64,000 nucleotides of DNA from PNNG01 sp964577055 (GCA_964577055.1 CAZNWC010000001.1:62001-126000), one strand, 5' to 3'; positions 35,874 through 44,981 are shown, numbered from the stretch's first letter. Numbers and translations are program-made. The notes: generated by a model from the letters alone, not told the origin.

Positions 35874-36674
35874 TTAAAATCTGTAGACAAACCTATTGGT
35901 AAGCGTAAAATAAAAATTGTCGATGGGTACAACCGGGGCGGTATCGTAAATGCCATCATAATTCAGCCTAAATTCAAAATTACGATTCACTTGAAAAATC
36001 AGCTCAAAGTTACCCGCAAGTCGGTAGTCACTGAAAAAATACTCAGGTCGGGCTTGGTAATAGAAAGTACTTCCAAAGCGAAGATTTTGGGCAATTTGCC
36101 TGAAAAAACGCATGTACAGGTTAAACTTCAACAAGCTGTTGTTCATATCCCCCAAATCGGTGGGCCTCCGTACAAGCGGAACTGCCCCATAGCCCCATTG
36201 TTCGAATTCATAAAACATCCCGAATCCGGCATATAAACTACCCAAAGTATCATGCTGCAACCGCTGTCGAAGATTTGAACCTAAAATGAACCTGTTTTTT
36301 AAACCCCTCACGCCATCCCATTGGTATTGGGTATAGTGCTCAAGCAACAACAATTTGCCGGTATTGTCGCGCAAACGAAAATGTGCAAACCCACCGTTCA
36401 ATAACAAATTTTCCCCCGATCCTGAAACCCTGAGGCGGGAAGCCGAAAGCAGCGACTTGTCCTTGATACGATAAGAAACATCCACATCGGTAAAAACACT
36501 GTATACTAAACTCGACTGCTTATCGAGGTTGATGCCAAAAGCTGTTTGCCCCCTCCATTTTTCCGTAGGCTCATTTTGGCTTTGAAATGCTTCCGCATTT
36601 AAAATCTGACCTTGCGCACAAATGATTTGAACTAAAATTACCAACCAGGTCAGGCTTGTCTTTCTAAGCATCAT
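35874..36674 (-). CDS. Outer-membrane beta-barrel protein, DUF481-like
   Basis: 266 residues from the ATG at 36674, which begins a signal peptide (MMLRKTSLTWLVILVQIICAQGQ). The rest alternates hydrophobic and polar residues with many aromatics (FLRRIA..., NLYMRFFRQIAQNLRFGSTFYYQARPEYFFSDYRLAG) and ends in an aromatic C-terminus, FTLTNRFVYRF, as beta-barrels do. DUF481 is the best match by eye; DUF2490 is a possible alternative. It overlaps the upstream unknown gene by 11 bases and is followed after 35 bases by the T9SS type B gene. Confidence 0.7.
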   Translation of the reverse strand: MMLRKTSLTWLVILVQIICAQGQILNAEAFQSQNEPTEKWRGQTAFGINLDKQSSLVYSVFTDVDVSYRIKDKSLLSASRLRVSGSGENLLLNGGFAHFRLRDNTGKLLLLEHYTQYQWDGVRGLKNRFILGSNLRQRLQHDTLGSLYAGFGMFYEFEQWGYGAVPLVRRPTDLGDMNNSLLKFNLYMRFFRQIAQNLRFGSTFYYQARPEYFFSDYRLAGNFELIFQVNRNFEFRLNYDGIYDTAPVVPIDNFYFTLTNRFVYRF

Positions 36675-37341
36675 GTCCAAATCGGGCTGTTGAAGAGAAG
36701 GCTTGATCGAGATATGGATAGAGGGCCACATCTACAATAAACAACCATTTTTTGCCCGGTTGCCGCAGGGCAGTTTTCGAGAAGCCATTGAGCATTTCAC
36801 GGGCGTATCTGCGCATGAGTTTGTCATGCATGCCTGCTGTACCTGCGTTGATTTGTACACTCAACGTGTTGAGCAATGCAATTCTTTTGGCGCCTTTCGC
36901 CATCAAAGCTTGCCTGCGAAGTATTTCCGCACTTTCCAGTGTATGATTGATTGAATCGGTCAATTGCGGAGGAAGCTCACCGAGTAAACGACTGTAACTT
37001 GTTGACCATGTTCTCAAAAAAAAGCTATCTGGCTCCATGTTATACCAAACCAAATCAGCATTTGCTTGCTGCAACGAAGCCAGCAAATTTCCTTCAAGCC
37101 CAGCTTCAAATGGAAGCAAAAAACCGTGCCCGTGCTTTTCATAAAAAACTCCGGCAAACTCTCCGGCCGAAATACGCTCTTTCAGCCTTTCGCTCCCCCC
37201 TTCCAACAAATCTCCGTCATGGGCGATGATTACCACCTTGGCGAGTAAGGTGCGGTTGCTCCACTGCCGAAGTAATAATACGGCTACCCCAGTCAGCAGA
37301 AAAACCGACAATAAAACAAACAGCTGATTCCTTGAAGGCAT
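36664..37341 (-). CDS. Membrane-anchored protein of unknown function, 225 residues
   Basis: I do not recognise this protein. From the ATG at 37341 it has a short basic start and one transmembrane helix (LFVLLSVFLLTGVAVLLL, residues 7-24), then a soluble domain: VVIIAHDGDLLEGGSERLKERI, a strand-loop-helix that could open an alpha/beta fold, then aromatic-rich LVWYNMEPDSFFLRTWSTSYSRLL, and a basic helical C-terminal third. There is no obvious catalytic signature. A TACTTTTG box lies 9 bases upstream. It is the first gene of the four-gene overlapping unit that runs to 31007. Confidence 0.65.
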   Translation of the reverse strand: MPSRNQLFVLLSVFLLTGVAVLLLRQWSNRTLLAKVVIIAHDGDLLEGGSERLKERISAGEFAGVFYEKHGHGFLLPFEAGLEGNLLASLQQANADLVWYNMEPDSFFLRTWSTSYSRLLGELPPQLTDSINHTLESAEILRRQALMAKGAKRIALLNTLSVQINAGTAGMHDKLMRRYAREMLNGFSKTALRQPGKKWLFIVDVALYPYLDQAFSSTARFGHDA

Positions 37342-37350
37342 AGTTACGTG

Positions 37351-37358
37351 CAAAAGTA
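37351..37358 (-). promoter_or_regulatory. TAnnTTTG box for the 37341-31007 gene unit
   Basis: TACTTTTG on the minus strand, a perfect consensus, ending 9 bases before the first ATG of the unit. Confidence 0.5.
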
Positions 37359-37454
37359 CGTCAAAATAGAAAGAATGCAGATCTATCCCCCTTTTTGCCT
37401 GCATTTCAGGTTAAAACTTGGTTTTTACGTAGATTTACAGCAACTGAAGTGATC

Positions 37455-37964
37455 ATGTCAAATACAGAACAACCCAAGAGCTTTCCGGCTTACTATAACT
37501 ATTATATCAGTCTATCTACCGGCGATTTGGTGAGCAACATGCGAAAAGCCCATGATACCACCCAAATCATCCTTTCAAGAATCAGCGAAGAAAAAGCTGG
37601 TCAGGCTTATGCACCTGGCAAATGGACAATCAAGGAAGTCATCCAACACCTCATCGATTCAGAACGGATTTTCGCCTACAGAGCCCTGCGCTTTGCCCGT
37701 GCCGATAAAACCCCTTTGAGCGGATTCGAGCAAGACGATTATGTGACCGCTTCTCATGCCAATGAACGCAGTATGCAATCGCTTATGCGCGAATTTGCTT
37801 GTGTGCGCGATGCTAGCATTGCCTTGTTTGAACATTTTACAGCCGATATGCTGCAAGCTGCCGGAACTGCCAACAAAACAGAAGCCACTGTAGAATCAAT
37901 CGGACGTGTGATTGTTGGCCATGAAATACACCATATGGACGTAATCAAGTCAAAATATCTTTGA
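37455..37964 (+). CDS. DinB family protein
   Basis: 169 residues from the ATG at 37455 (MSNTEQPKSF); the frame opens 20 codons earlier in the promoter region of the divergent gene. DinB/YfiT-like four-helix-bundle proteins are metal-dependent, often thiol-dependent S-transferases. The metal ligands appear as His in WTIKEVIQHLIDSERIF and the HEIHHMDVIK pair near the C-terminus. The substrate is unknown. The stop overlaps the nucleoside phosphorylase start by one base (TGATG), so the two are translationally coupled. Confidence 0.9.
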   Translation: MSNTEQPKSFPAYYNYYISLSTGDLVSNMRKAHDTTQIILSRISEEKAGQAYAPGKWTIKEVIQHLIDSERIFAYRALRFARADKTPLSGFEQDDYVTASHANERSMQSLMREFACVRDASIALFEHFTADMLQAAGTANKTEATVESIGRVIVGHEIHHMDVIKSKYL

Positions 37965-38836
37965 TGGCATACGCCGCGTCTGAATTGATAATCACGCAGG
38001 CAGGAGCTGTTTATCACCTCAATCTCCTACCCGAACAACTGGCACCAACCGTACTTTTGGTGGGAGATCCAGACAGGGTGCCACATGTAAGCCGCTATTT
38101 TGATGCGCTGTGGTACAGGGTGCAACACCGCGAATTCATTACCCATACAGGCGAAATAAACGGTCATGCAGTATCTGTGGTAAGTACGGGCATTGGCACC
38201 GATAACATCGACATCGTCGTAAATGAGTTGGATGCCCTTGTCAATATCGACTTGATCAGCAGAGAGCCTAAAACTACCCTTCAAAAATTACAGTTGATTC
38301 GGCTGGGGACCAGTGGATCACTGCAGGCCGACATTCCCGTAGATAGCCTTGTGTGTTCTTCTCATGGCTTGGGCATCGACGGACTCATGCCTTTTTACAA
38401 AGCAGGAAAAACACGCGCGGAAAAGGAAATGGAAGCTGCTTTCAACACCTTTTTACCCGAATTACAGTTTTGTGCTCATCTCTATGTGTTTGAAGGCAGC
38501 AGTGCGTTGCTTGAAAAAGTCGGGCGAAATGATATCCACAGTGGAATTACCCTTACTTGTCCTGGATTTTACGCCCCACAAGGACGTAAACTACGTTACG
38601 AGCCTACGATTGAACAATTACCCCTCTTGGCAAGTGGATTTCATCATGGCTCCATTCGGGTAACCAATTTCGAAATGGAAACAGCCGGTATTTACGGCTT
38701 AGCGCGCGTATTGGGCCATGAGGCACTTTCGGTGAATGCCATTATCGCAAACCGGGTACTTGGTAATTTTAGCAGCCAGCCTCAGGCAACCATAGATAAA
38801 CTGATTCTAACAGTCCTCGAAAGGCTTTTTGCCTAA
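37964..38836 (+). CDS. Nucleoside phosphorylase (uridine phosphorylase-like)
   Basis: 290-residue PNP/UDP-family phosphorylase, cleaving a nucleoside with phosphate to base and ribose-1-phosphate. Visible motifs: VLLVGDPDRVPHVSRYF near the N-terminus, VVSTGIGTDNIDIVVNELDAL, and the purine/uridine-binding NFEMETAGIYGLARVLGHEALSVNAIIANR close to the C-terminus, where the Glu-Met-Glu binds ribose. Uridine is the likeliest substrate. Its end overlaps the convergent phosphatase by 4 bases. Confidence 0.9.
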   Translation: MAYAASELIITQAGAVYHLNLLPEQLAPTVLLVGDPDRVPHVSRYFDALWYRVQHREFITHTGEINGHAVSVVSTGIGTDNIDIVVNELDALVNIDLISREPKTTLQKLQLIRLGTSGSLQADIPVDSLVCSSHGLGIDGLMPFYKAGKTRAEKEMEAAFNTFLPELQFCAHLYVFEGSSALLEKVGRNDIHSGITLTCPGFYAPQGRKLRYEPTIEQLPLLASGFHHGSIRVTNFEMETAGIYGLARVLGHEALSVNAIIANRVLGNFSSQPQATIDKLILTVLERLFA

Positions 38837-39450
38837 ATTAACCCTTGCAAATGTGAGCGATCATTCCTGATCAACAATACATGCTGATCGTCGGTTAGCC
38901 GAAGCTTGTAGAGACTGAGGTTGTCGTGCTCAAAAGCTTCCATTTCTGCATAAGGACGCTGCAAGAGCAAACATAAAAACAAGCGCATCGCACGACCGTG
39001 CATGCACAACAAAATTTTCTGTGCGGGATTTTGACGGATGTGCGCGATTCCCGCGGCCTGCCTTATCGCCACTTGATTTGGCGCATCCCCTTTGGGTGGA
39101 GCTGCATCATAATTCCCCGATTTCCACTCATGAATTAGTTGTCGATAATCAGCATTGAATTGGCCGAAGTGCGTTCCTTCAAAAATCCCCCAATTGAATT
39201 CGTCAAAAGCATTCAATTGCAGGCTGGGCAGTTGTTGATTTTCGATAAAAGGAGCAACTGTTTGGTGGGTTCTTTTCAAACGTGAGGTATAAACAAATTC
39301 AAAGCCCTCGTTGCGATATGCCTCAAAAAAAGCTTGGGCCTGCATTTTCCCTGTAGCGTTCAAATCGGTATCAACACCTTGACCCTGCACAATGCCTTGC
39401 AAATTATAGTCGGTTTGACCATGCCGAATGATGTACAGTTCTTGCTGCAT
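38833..39450 (-). CDS. Histidine phosphatase family protein
   Basis: 205-residue phosphoglycerate-mutase-like phosphatase. The catalytic RHGQTDYN (residues 9-16) holds the phosphorylated His, and KILLCMHGRAMRLFLCLLL supplies the second His; Glu in FNWGIFEGTHF is the proton donor. The substrate may be a small phosphorylated metabolite; it cannot be decided here. It is the last gene of a same-strand series with the pseudouridine synthase, whose stop is at the same base as this gene's start. Confidence 0.9.
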   Translation of the reverse strand: MQQELYIIRHGQTDYNLQGIVQGQGVDTDLNATGKMQAQAFFEAYRNEGFEFVYTSRLKRTHQTVAPFIENQQLPSLQLNAFDEFNWGIFEGTHFGQFNADYRQLIHEWKSGNYDAAPPKGDAPNQVAIRQAAGIAHIRQNPAQKILLCMHGRAMRLFLCLLLQRPYAEMEAFEHDNLSLYKLRLTDDQHVLLIRNDRSHLQGLI

Positions 39451-40526
39451 CAGTTTTCTTCCTCTTCGTTGGGTTTAAATTTGGCATAGTGCCGCCACTT
39501 ATCCAGTAAAGCTGAAAAATCTTCCGGCAAATTGGATTCGAAATGCAAACGTTTTCCGGTGGTTGGATGTGTAAAGCCAAGTGATTTGGCATGAAGCGCC
39601 ATGCGCGGCATCAGTTGAAAGCAATTTTCAACAAATTGTTTGTACTTCGAAAAAGTGGTGCCCTTCACGATCCGGTTGCCCCCGTAGGACTGGTCGTTAA
39701 AGATTGGATGCCCGATATGCGCACTGTGGACCCTAATCTGATGCGTGCGCCCAGTTTCGAGCGTATAAGCAAGCAAACTCACATAGCCCAAACGCTCTAG
39801 CACTTGGTAATGCGTGATGGCATGTTTGCCTCTGCTACCATCTGGAAAAGCAGCCATCTTGATGCGGTCGCGCGGATCTCTGTCCAAATGTGCATTAACA
39901 GTCCCGGTTTCTTCCTGGAAGTCGCCCCAAACCAATGCCCAGTACGTGCGGTCGATGGTGTGATCGAAAAACTGTTTGGCCAAATGCGTCATGGCAAATT
40001 CCGTTTTGGCAATAACAAGCAAACCCGACGTATCCTTATCAATGCGATGCACCAAGCCTGGACGAGTTTCGCCGTTGCGGTGCGTTGGCAAATTGTTGAG
40101 ATGATGCACTAATCCGTTTACCAAGGTTCCATTCGGATTGCCATGGCCGGGATGGACCACCAAGCCTGGGGGCTTATTCAATATCAACAATTCCTCATCC
40201 TCAAATAAAATATCCAAAGGCATTTCCTCGGGGTAAATAGTGGTATCGCGCGGCGGGTGCGACATAACCACCTGGATTGTTTCGCCTGGCTTGATGCGGT
40301 AACTTGATTTAACCGACTTGCCATCGACCAGCACATTTCCCGCTTTCACAGCGTTTTGAATCCGATTTCGCGATATGGCGGGCAACCTGTCAATCAAAAA
40401 CTTATCAATCCGCACCAATTGTTGCCCTTTGTCAACTTGCAAGCGATGGTGCTCGTAAAATTCGTCTTGCTCGCTTTCTTGCAAAACCGGGTCTTGGTCA
40501 GCAAAAGCCGGTTCAAATTCCGTCAT
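39450..40526 (-). CDS. rluD: RluA family pseudouridine synthase
   Basis: 358 residues: an N-terminal S4 RNA-binding domain (VRIDKFLIDRLPAISRNRIQNAVKAGNVLVDG, about 38-70) and the RluA catalytic domain with HRIDKDTSGLLVIAK (catalytic Asp), typical of 23S rRNA synthase RluD or a close relative. PGLVVHPGHGN and GRTHQIRVHSAHIGHPIFND support this. The target uridines are inferred from length and S4 domain. It overlaps tilS by 14 bases. Confidence 0.93.
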   Translation of the reverse strand: MTEFEPAFADQDPVLQESEQDEFYEHHRLQVDKGQQLVRIDKFLIDRLPAISRNRIQNAVKAGNVLVDGKSVKSSYRIKPGETIQVVMSHPPRDTTIYPEEMPLDILFEDEELLILNKPPGLVVHPGHGNPNGTLVNGLVHHLNNLPTHRNGETRPGLVHRIDKDTSGLLVIAKTEFAMTHLAKQFFDHTIDRTYWALVWGDFQEETGTVNAHLDRDPRDRIKMAAFPDGSRGKHAITHYQVLERLGYVSLLAYTLETGRTHQIRVHSAHIGHPIFNDQSYGGNRIVKGTTFSKYKQFVENCFQLMPRMALHAKSLGFTHPTTGKRLHFESNLPEDFSALLDKWRHYAKFKPNEEEEN

Positions 40527-41826
40527 GGGGTACCAAATTAAATATTAGCCAATCACCTTGTGCTGCCGTGGCTGCGTCAAAAGTACGCTTTCTAAAGCCA
40601 ATCACCCAGAAAATGTCTTTGTCTTGGGCCAAAACCAGCACCTGCTGCCTGTCTCGGTGATTAATTTGTTGCTCTTGCAACAAATCACTGATTTTTTTAC
40701 TGCCACCCGATGCAAGGCGCATCGTATCGCCAGCTTTCCAACTGCGTAAAACAAGCTGTTCCGCCACAAGTGACGCTGGCAAACAAAAGGAGGCCTGCGC
40801 ATCAAAATGGCTCGATTGATGCACCTGCAAAATATGACCATCGATTGAATAGGCTCCCTCCTTACCGATATGGTAAAAGATTTTTTCAGTAACTTCTGGC
40901 TTAAACCAATCAAAACCGTTTCGGGTCCTCACAATCGTCCATGCCTTGGTTTCAACACGTTTGCCTGCTTCTTTCGTCCATAAATCAGCGACGGCCTCTA
41001 TAGCGCCCTGTTCCAATCCATTTTCGGCACACAATCTGCCAATGAACCAAGGACCATATGCAACTGGTAAATCGTTGATTTCCCATCGCTGATAGTTTTC
41101 ATCTGGTTTCGTCACGATACGCTGGCGCCAAAAGTCCAGCTGCTCCATCGCCACGGCCTCGAGCTGCTGCAGGCGTTCAGCTTCACGTGCCAAAAGGGGC
41201 ACGGCTGCTGGAAAGCGATTTTCAACAAGTGGAAGCAACTCATGTCGTATAAAATTGCGGTCATAGTGGAAAGATTGATTCGATGCATCTTCGCGCCAGC
41301 TGATTTTGCGATCCGCGGCATAAGCGGCAATCAATGCTATTTCTATCGAAAGCATGGGCCGCATCAATCGGCCATCCCACATGCGCATCCCGGCCATTGC
41401 CCTGCTACCTCTTCCTTTAAAAGCCGCCAGCAAAAATGTTTCCGCTTGGTCGGCCTGGTGATGTGCCGTTAATAGCGCCGCATAGCCATGAGAGCTGCAC
41501 AAACCAAACATCCACTTGTAGCGCAATGCGCGCGCACCTTGCTGAACATTGGCACCCAAGGCTTCTCGATTTGTTTCCATCAGGTGGAATTGGGCACCCC
41601 AACGCTTGGCGCATTGGGCTACCCATGCAGCATCCGCCTCCGAATCATCTCCACGCAATCGGTAATTCACATGAGCTACTGCAAATGCCTGGCCCAATTG
41701 ATACAGTACTTCGCCCAACACCATCGAATCGCGCCCTCCACTCACAGCAAGCAAAACCCGCTGATCGGGCTGAATCTGCGCCGATTTCAGACAATCGTCT
41801 ACCCGTTTTTCAAGTTCATGCATCAT
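40513..41826 (-). CDS. tilS: tRNA(Ile)-lysidine synthetase
   Basis: Enzyme that turns C34 of the CAU-anticodon tRNA-Ile into lysidine, allowing AUA reading. The N-terminal PP-loop ATPase has VLLAVSGGRDSMVLGEVLY (SGGxDS, residues 27-45), followed by LLTAHHQADQAETFLLAAFKGRGSRAMAGM (the HxxDQxET region) and, in the second half, the TilS substrate-binding and C-terminal domains (LRSWKAGDTMRLASGGSKKISDLLQEQQI). 437 residues, complete. It overlaps the neighbouring genes by 11 and 14 bases, so the retropepsin, tilS, rluA-type and phosphatase genes probably form one operon. Confidence 0.94.
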   Translation of the reverse strand: MMHELEKRVDDCLKSAQIQPDQRVLLAVSGGRDSMVLGEVLYQLGQAFAVAHVNYRLRGDDSEADAAWVAQCAKRWGAQFHLMETNREALGANVQQGARALRYKWMFGLCSSHGYAALLTAHHQADQAETFLLAAFKGRGSRAMAGMRMWDGRLMRPMLSIEIALIAAYAADRKISWREDASNQSFHYDRNFIRHELLPLVENRFPAAVPLLAREAERLQQLEAVAMEQLDFWRQRIVTKPDENYQRWEINDLPVAYGPWFIGRLCAENGLEQGAIEAVADLWTKEAGKRVETKAWTIVRTRNGFDWFKPEVTEKIFYHIGKEGAYSIDGHILQVHQSSHFDAQASFCLPASLVAEQLVLRSWKAGDTMRLASGGSKKISDLLQEQQINHRDRQQVLVLAQDKDIFWVIGFRKRTFDAATAAQGDWLIFNLVPHDGI

Positions 41827-42247
41827 CGCGCAAAAGCAGCGTTAATTTCCGGTAATCAATCTTTGCCCCGTATTTGTACAAGATGTCGCCACCTAAAATA
41901 CCCTGAATAGGAAGTTCGCCCATTTCGGAATAACTCTTGAGTATGTGGGAAAGATCAAGCGCTGCTGCTTGCAGGCCTGCAATTTGGCAGCTGCCCAACT
42001 GAAGTCCAGTCAAATCAAACAAATGACTTTCCATGGCACTGGTCCCCAAACCCGCAGATTGCTGCTCACTTTGCAACAATTCAAGCTCAGGGAAAAGCGC
42101 TATGATGGTTGCTTTGTCAAAAACCGTCTTGCTGGCACCTGTATCAAGTACCAAGCGCAATTTTACCTTGTGCCAACGTGCAGTCAGCATTAAATGACAA
42201 CCATCGGCTTCCAGGTCTATGCGTTTGAGTGCAATGCGGTGCTTCAT
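41816..42247 (-). CDS. Retropepsin-like aspartic protease domain protein
   Basis: 143 residues. A TTG at 42259 opens the frame, but the ATG at 42247 (MKHRIALKRIDLEADG) fits better. The single aspartic-protease motif is LRLVLDTGASKTVFDK (Asp-Thr-Gly), followed by the strand-turn GILGGDILYKYGAKIDY, where the ILGGD is the second family signature of the retropepsin-like clan. It would act as a homodimer. There is no signal peptide, so it is cytosolic. The substrate is unknown. It is coupled to tilS by an 11-base overlap. Confidence 0.82.
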   Translation of the reverse strand: MKHRIALKRIDLEADGCHLMLTARWHKVKLRLVLDTGASKTVFDKATIIALFPELELLQSEQQSAGLGTSAMESHLFDLTGLQLGSCQIAGLQAAALDLSHILKSYSEMGELPIQGILGGDILYKYGAKIDYRKLTLLLRDDA

Positions 42248-42262
42248 TCGGAATGGCAAAAT

Positions 42263-42293
42263 AAAAAAGACGATGCTCGCACATCGTCTTTTT
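42263..42293 (-). terminator. Rho-independent terminator after mdh
   Basis: AAAAAGACGATG (42264-42275) pairs with CATCGTCTTTTT (42282-42293) around a short loop, with a T run on the minus strand. It lies 19 bases past the mdh stop. Confidence 0.85.
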
Positions 42294-42311
42294 GAATGAA
42301 TTTTAAAATAA

Positions 42312-43247
42312 TTAGGCTTTGTTCATATTGTCGAGCACATCCATCACTTCTTTTACAGCTGCAGCCGATTCGTTCACCAATTGCATTTCTGCAGCGTTCA
42401 ATTTGAGCTCAATGATTTCTTCGATACCATTTTTGCCCAACTTCACTGGAACGCCCATGTAAATGTTTTTGAGACCGTACTCGCCGTTTAACCAGGCGCA
42501 TACAGGGAAAATACGCTTCTGGTCACGTACAATGGCTTCAACCATTTGTGCTGCTGCTGCACCAGGAGCATACCAAGCCGAAGTTCCCAAAAGGTTAACG
42601 ATTTCGCCCCCACCTTTTTTGGTGCGCTCAATGATTGCGTTCAATTTATCTTCAGCAATGAGTTCGGTAACTGGAATACCTCCAACAGTTGTGTAACGAG
42701 GCAAAGGCACCATGGTGTCGCCATGACCTCCCATCAGTACTGCTTGAATATCCTTGGGTGAACAATCCAATGCCTCAGCCAAAAATGCACGATAACGGGC
42801 AGTGTCGAGAACACCAGCCATACCAAATACTTTGCGGGAGTCTTTCTTGGCCGCCAAATAAGCACAATATGTCATGACATCAAGCGGATTTGAAACCACA
42901 ATGATGATGGCATCTGGCGAATATTTTAAAATATTTTCGGTAACCGACTTTACAATGCCGGCATTGGTGCTAATGAGGTCATCGCGACTCATGCCAGGTT
43001 TGCGTGGCAACCCGCTGGTAATCACAACCACTTCACTGCCTGCTGTTTTGCTGTAGTCGTTCGTAGACCCCTTGATGCGGGTGTCATACATGTTCACAGG
43101 CGCAGTTTGCCAGATATCAAGAGCCTTTCCTTCTGCGAAATTTTCCTTGATGTCTACCAATACAACTTCATTTGCAAGTTCCTTGTGGGCAATTACGTCT
43201 GCGCAGGTAGCTCCCACATTACCTGCTCCAACTACAGTGATTTTCAT
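42312..43247 (-). CDS. mdh: Malate dehydrogenase
   Basis: NAD-dependent malate dehydrogenase of the LDH-like tetrameric type, a TCA cycle enzyme. ATG chosen at 43247 (MKITVVGAGNVGATCADVIAH), giving 311 residues; the frame opens 8 codons earlier. The N-terminal GxGxxG fold, the LPRKPGMSRDDLISTNAGIV loop with substrate-binding Arg residues, VVSNPLDVMTYCAY and the catalytic His in VLMGGHGDTMVPLPRY are all visible. The acidic residue after strand 2 (VDIKENFAEGKALD) indicates NAD specificity. TAAATTTG lies 22 bases upstream and a terminator follows. Confidence 0.96.
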   Translation of the reverse strand: MKITVVGAGNVGATCADVIAHKELANEVVLVDIKENFAEGKALDIWQTAPVNMYDTRIKGSTNDYSKTAGSEVVVITSGLPRKPGMSRDDLISTNAGIVKSVTENILKYSPDAIIIVVSNPLDVMTYCAYLAAKKDSRKVFGMAGVLDTARYRAFLAEALDCSPKDIQAVLMGGHGDTMVPLPRYTTVGGIPVTELIAEDKLNAIIERTKKGGGEIVNLLGTSAWYAPGAAAAQMVEAIVRDQKRIFPVCAWLNGEYGLKNIYMGVPVKLGKNGIEEIIELKLNAAEMQLVNESAAAVKEVMDVLDNMNKA

Positions 43248-43269
43248 ATTGCGATTATTTTTTTGCGTC

Positions 43270-43277
43270 ACAAATTT
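43270..43277 (-). promoter_or_regulatory. TAnnTTTG -7 box for mdh
   Basis: TAAATTTG on the minus strand ending 22 bases before the mdh ATG. No clear -33 element. Confidence 0.45.
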
Positions 43278-43356
43278 ACATATTCAAAGCCGTTTATTCG
43301 TATATTGCAGATTGATTTGCGTACAAAAAGCAAGGAATATTTAATCTACTCACAGA

Positions 43357-44904
43357 ATGAAAAAAGCATTACTGCTATTCGCCTTGGCCCTGGGTTTTTA
43401 TTCGGCCAATAGTCAATCCAGCTCGTTGAGTTGCGGTACCGAACCTGCACCAGCGTCGGCATTAAACTTTATTACCAGTCTCCATGAAAATGGCATATTC
43501 GATCAATATGACGTTGAGACGGTTCAAAACACCATTTTTGTACCCCTCAAAATACACATCATTGGTAACGACCAAGGCCTAGGCTATTACAGCATCCAAA
43601 ACCTGATGGCCAATATTTGTGAGCTGAACCAAAAATACCATGCCCACAACATTCAGTTTTTCATCCGCGGTACTATCAATTACATCAATAGTTCACAGCT
43701 GTATAACTTGCCAAGCTTTGCCGTTTCAGCTGCAGCAAACACCCAGTACAATGTGAACCGTTGTATCAATGTGTACTTCGCCAACTTAAGCACCATGAGT
43801 TTGTGTGGTTTTGCGAATTACCCCCAAACCGGAGCCCCCAATGAGCCCTTGCGTCAAGGTGCTATTTGGCTTTCACCTGCCTGTTCGGCCCCTGGCAACA
43901 GCACATTCGCCCATGAGATGGGCCACTTTTTGAATTTGCCCCATCCTTTCGACCAAACCTCCGACGCACCAGCCAGTCCTTTGAGCGAGCGCGTTACACG
44001 CAATACCAATGAACCATCACCCCGCTTGAGCGCCAACTGTACCACCGCCGGCGATCGTTTTTGCGATACACCAGCAGATTTCCGACCTGATCGTTGGAAT
44101 TGCCCAGGCGTGAACACAACTGTTACCGACGCCAATGGCGATTTGTTTCAGCCCGATGGCACATTGTACATGAGTTATGCCAACGATGCTTGTCAAAACA
44201 AGTTCTCTGTTCAGCAAACAGCAGCCATGCGCGCCACCTTGACCATTACCCAGTCACAAACAGGGCAAAACATCACGGGGCCGCGTATGTATTTGCTCAT
44301 TCCACCCATGGAGTCATACGATACAATTACCGGAAGTGCAACTGTTTCTGAGCCAGCCAACAACAGCACTGGCCACCCTGCCAACTGGGTGTATTTTAAA
44401 TGGAACAAGGTTCCGGGAGCTAGCATGTATGTTGTGCGTATCCGCAGAAACATTACCCTAATCGAGGAAATTGTAATGTATGGTGGCGATACTGCGCTTC
44501 TTTACCGTGGAAACAAGCTCATTGCAGGACAAACCTACAGGGTTTCCATCCTTCCTTTCAACCACAAGGTAACATGCCGTCCATATGGCACCGAAGTTAC
44601 CTTTACGGTAACTCAAGGTTATGGCACCAGCGTTGAAAACCAAAGCAATGGCTTTTTCCAGGTTTACCCCAGTCTGCTGAGCATGCAGGCCCCTTTGCGG
44701 GTAATTGCCGGTGAAGTAATCAATCAACCTTTGACCTATGAAGTGCTTGATTTGCAAGGACGATTGGTGCAAAAAGCAAGTTTGCAACCCAATGGAGCTG
44801 ACCAATACGAAATTCCCACCGATGGCTTGAACAACGGTGCTTACATCTTGCGTTTGCAACAAGGCGAAAAATCGCATTTCCAACGCTTTGTTGTAGGACG
44901 ATAA
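43357..44904 (+). CDS. Secreted pappalysin-like (M43) metalloprotease with T9SS type A tail, copy 1
   Basis: 515 residues: signal peptide (MKKALLLFALALGFYSANSQ), a CGTEPAPA motif just after it (Cys26, candidate cysteine switch), a zincin catalytic domain with HEMGHFLNLPH (186-196; zinc ligands His186, His190, His196, catalytic Glu187), CDTPAD (236-241) and Met-turn YMSY (271-274). A fibronectin-like middle domain follows (about 320-420, WVYFKWNKVPGASMYVVRIRR), and a T9SS type A sorting domain ends the protein (VYPSLL..., DLQGRLVQKASL..., GAYILRLQQGEKSHFQRFVV). The metzincin Gly is replaced by Asn (HFLNL). First of three tandem paralogues. A terminator follows. Confidence 0.9.
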   Translation: MKKALLLFALALGFYSANSQSSSLSCGTEPAPASALNFITSLHENGIFDQYDVETVQNTIFVPLKIHIIGNDQGLGYYSIQNLMANICELNQKYHAHNIQFFIRGTINYINSSQLYNLPSFAVSAAANTQYNVNRCINVYFANLSTMSLCGFANYPQTGAPNEPLRQGAIWLSPACSAPGNSTFAHEMGHFLNLPHPFDQTSDAPASPLSERVTRNTNEPSPRLSANCTTAGDRFCDTPADFRPDRWNCPGVNTTVTDANGDLFQPDGTLYMSYANDACQNKFSVQQTAAMRATLTITQSQTGQNITGPRMYLLIPPMESYDTITGSATVSEPANNSTGHPANWVYFKWNKVPGASMYVVRIRRNITLIEEIVMYGGDTALLYRGNKLIAGQTYRVSILPFNHKVTCRPYGTEVTFTVTQGYGTSVENQSNGFFQVYPSLLSMQAPLRVIAGEVINQPLTYEVLDLQGRLVQKASLQPNGADQYEIPTDGLNNGAYILRLQQGEKSHFQRFVVGR

Positions 44905-44926
44905 GACTTTTAACCCGCTTTTAAGG

Positions 44927-44957
44927 AAGGCAGTCGAACAATCGGCTGCCTTTTTTT
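44927..44957 (+). terminator. Terminator after metalloprotease copy 1
   Basis: GGCAGTCG (44929-44936) pairs with CGGCTGCC (44943-44950) around AACAAT, followed by seven T. Confidence 0.85.
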
Positions 44958-44973
44958 GTATTGTCAATGTGTT

Positions 44974-44981
44974 TATCTTTG
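44974..44981 (+). promoter_or_regulatory. TAnnTTTG -7 box for metalloprotease copy 2
   Basis: TATCTTTG ends 21 bases before the ATG at 45003; a TTTG (44955-44958) lies 15 bases upstream of the box. Copy 2 therefore has its own promoter after the terminator of copy 1. Confidence 0.6.
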
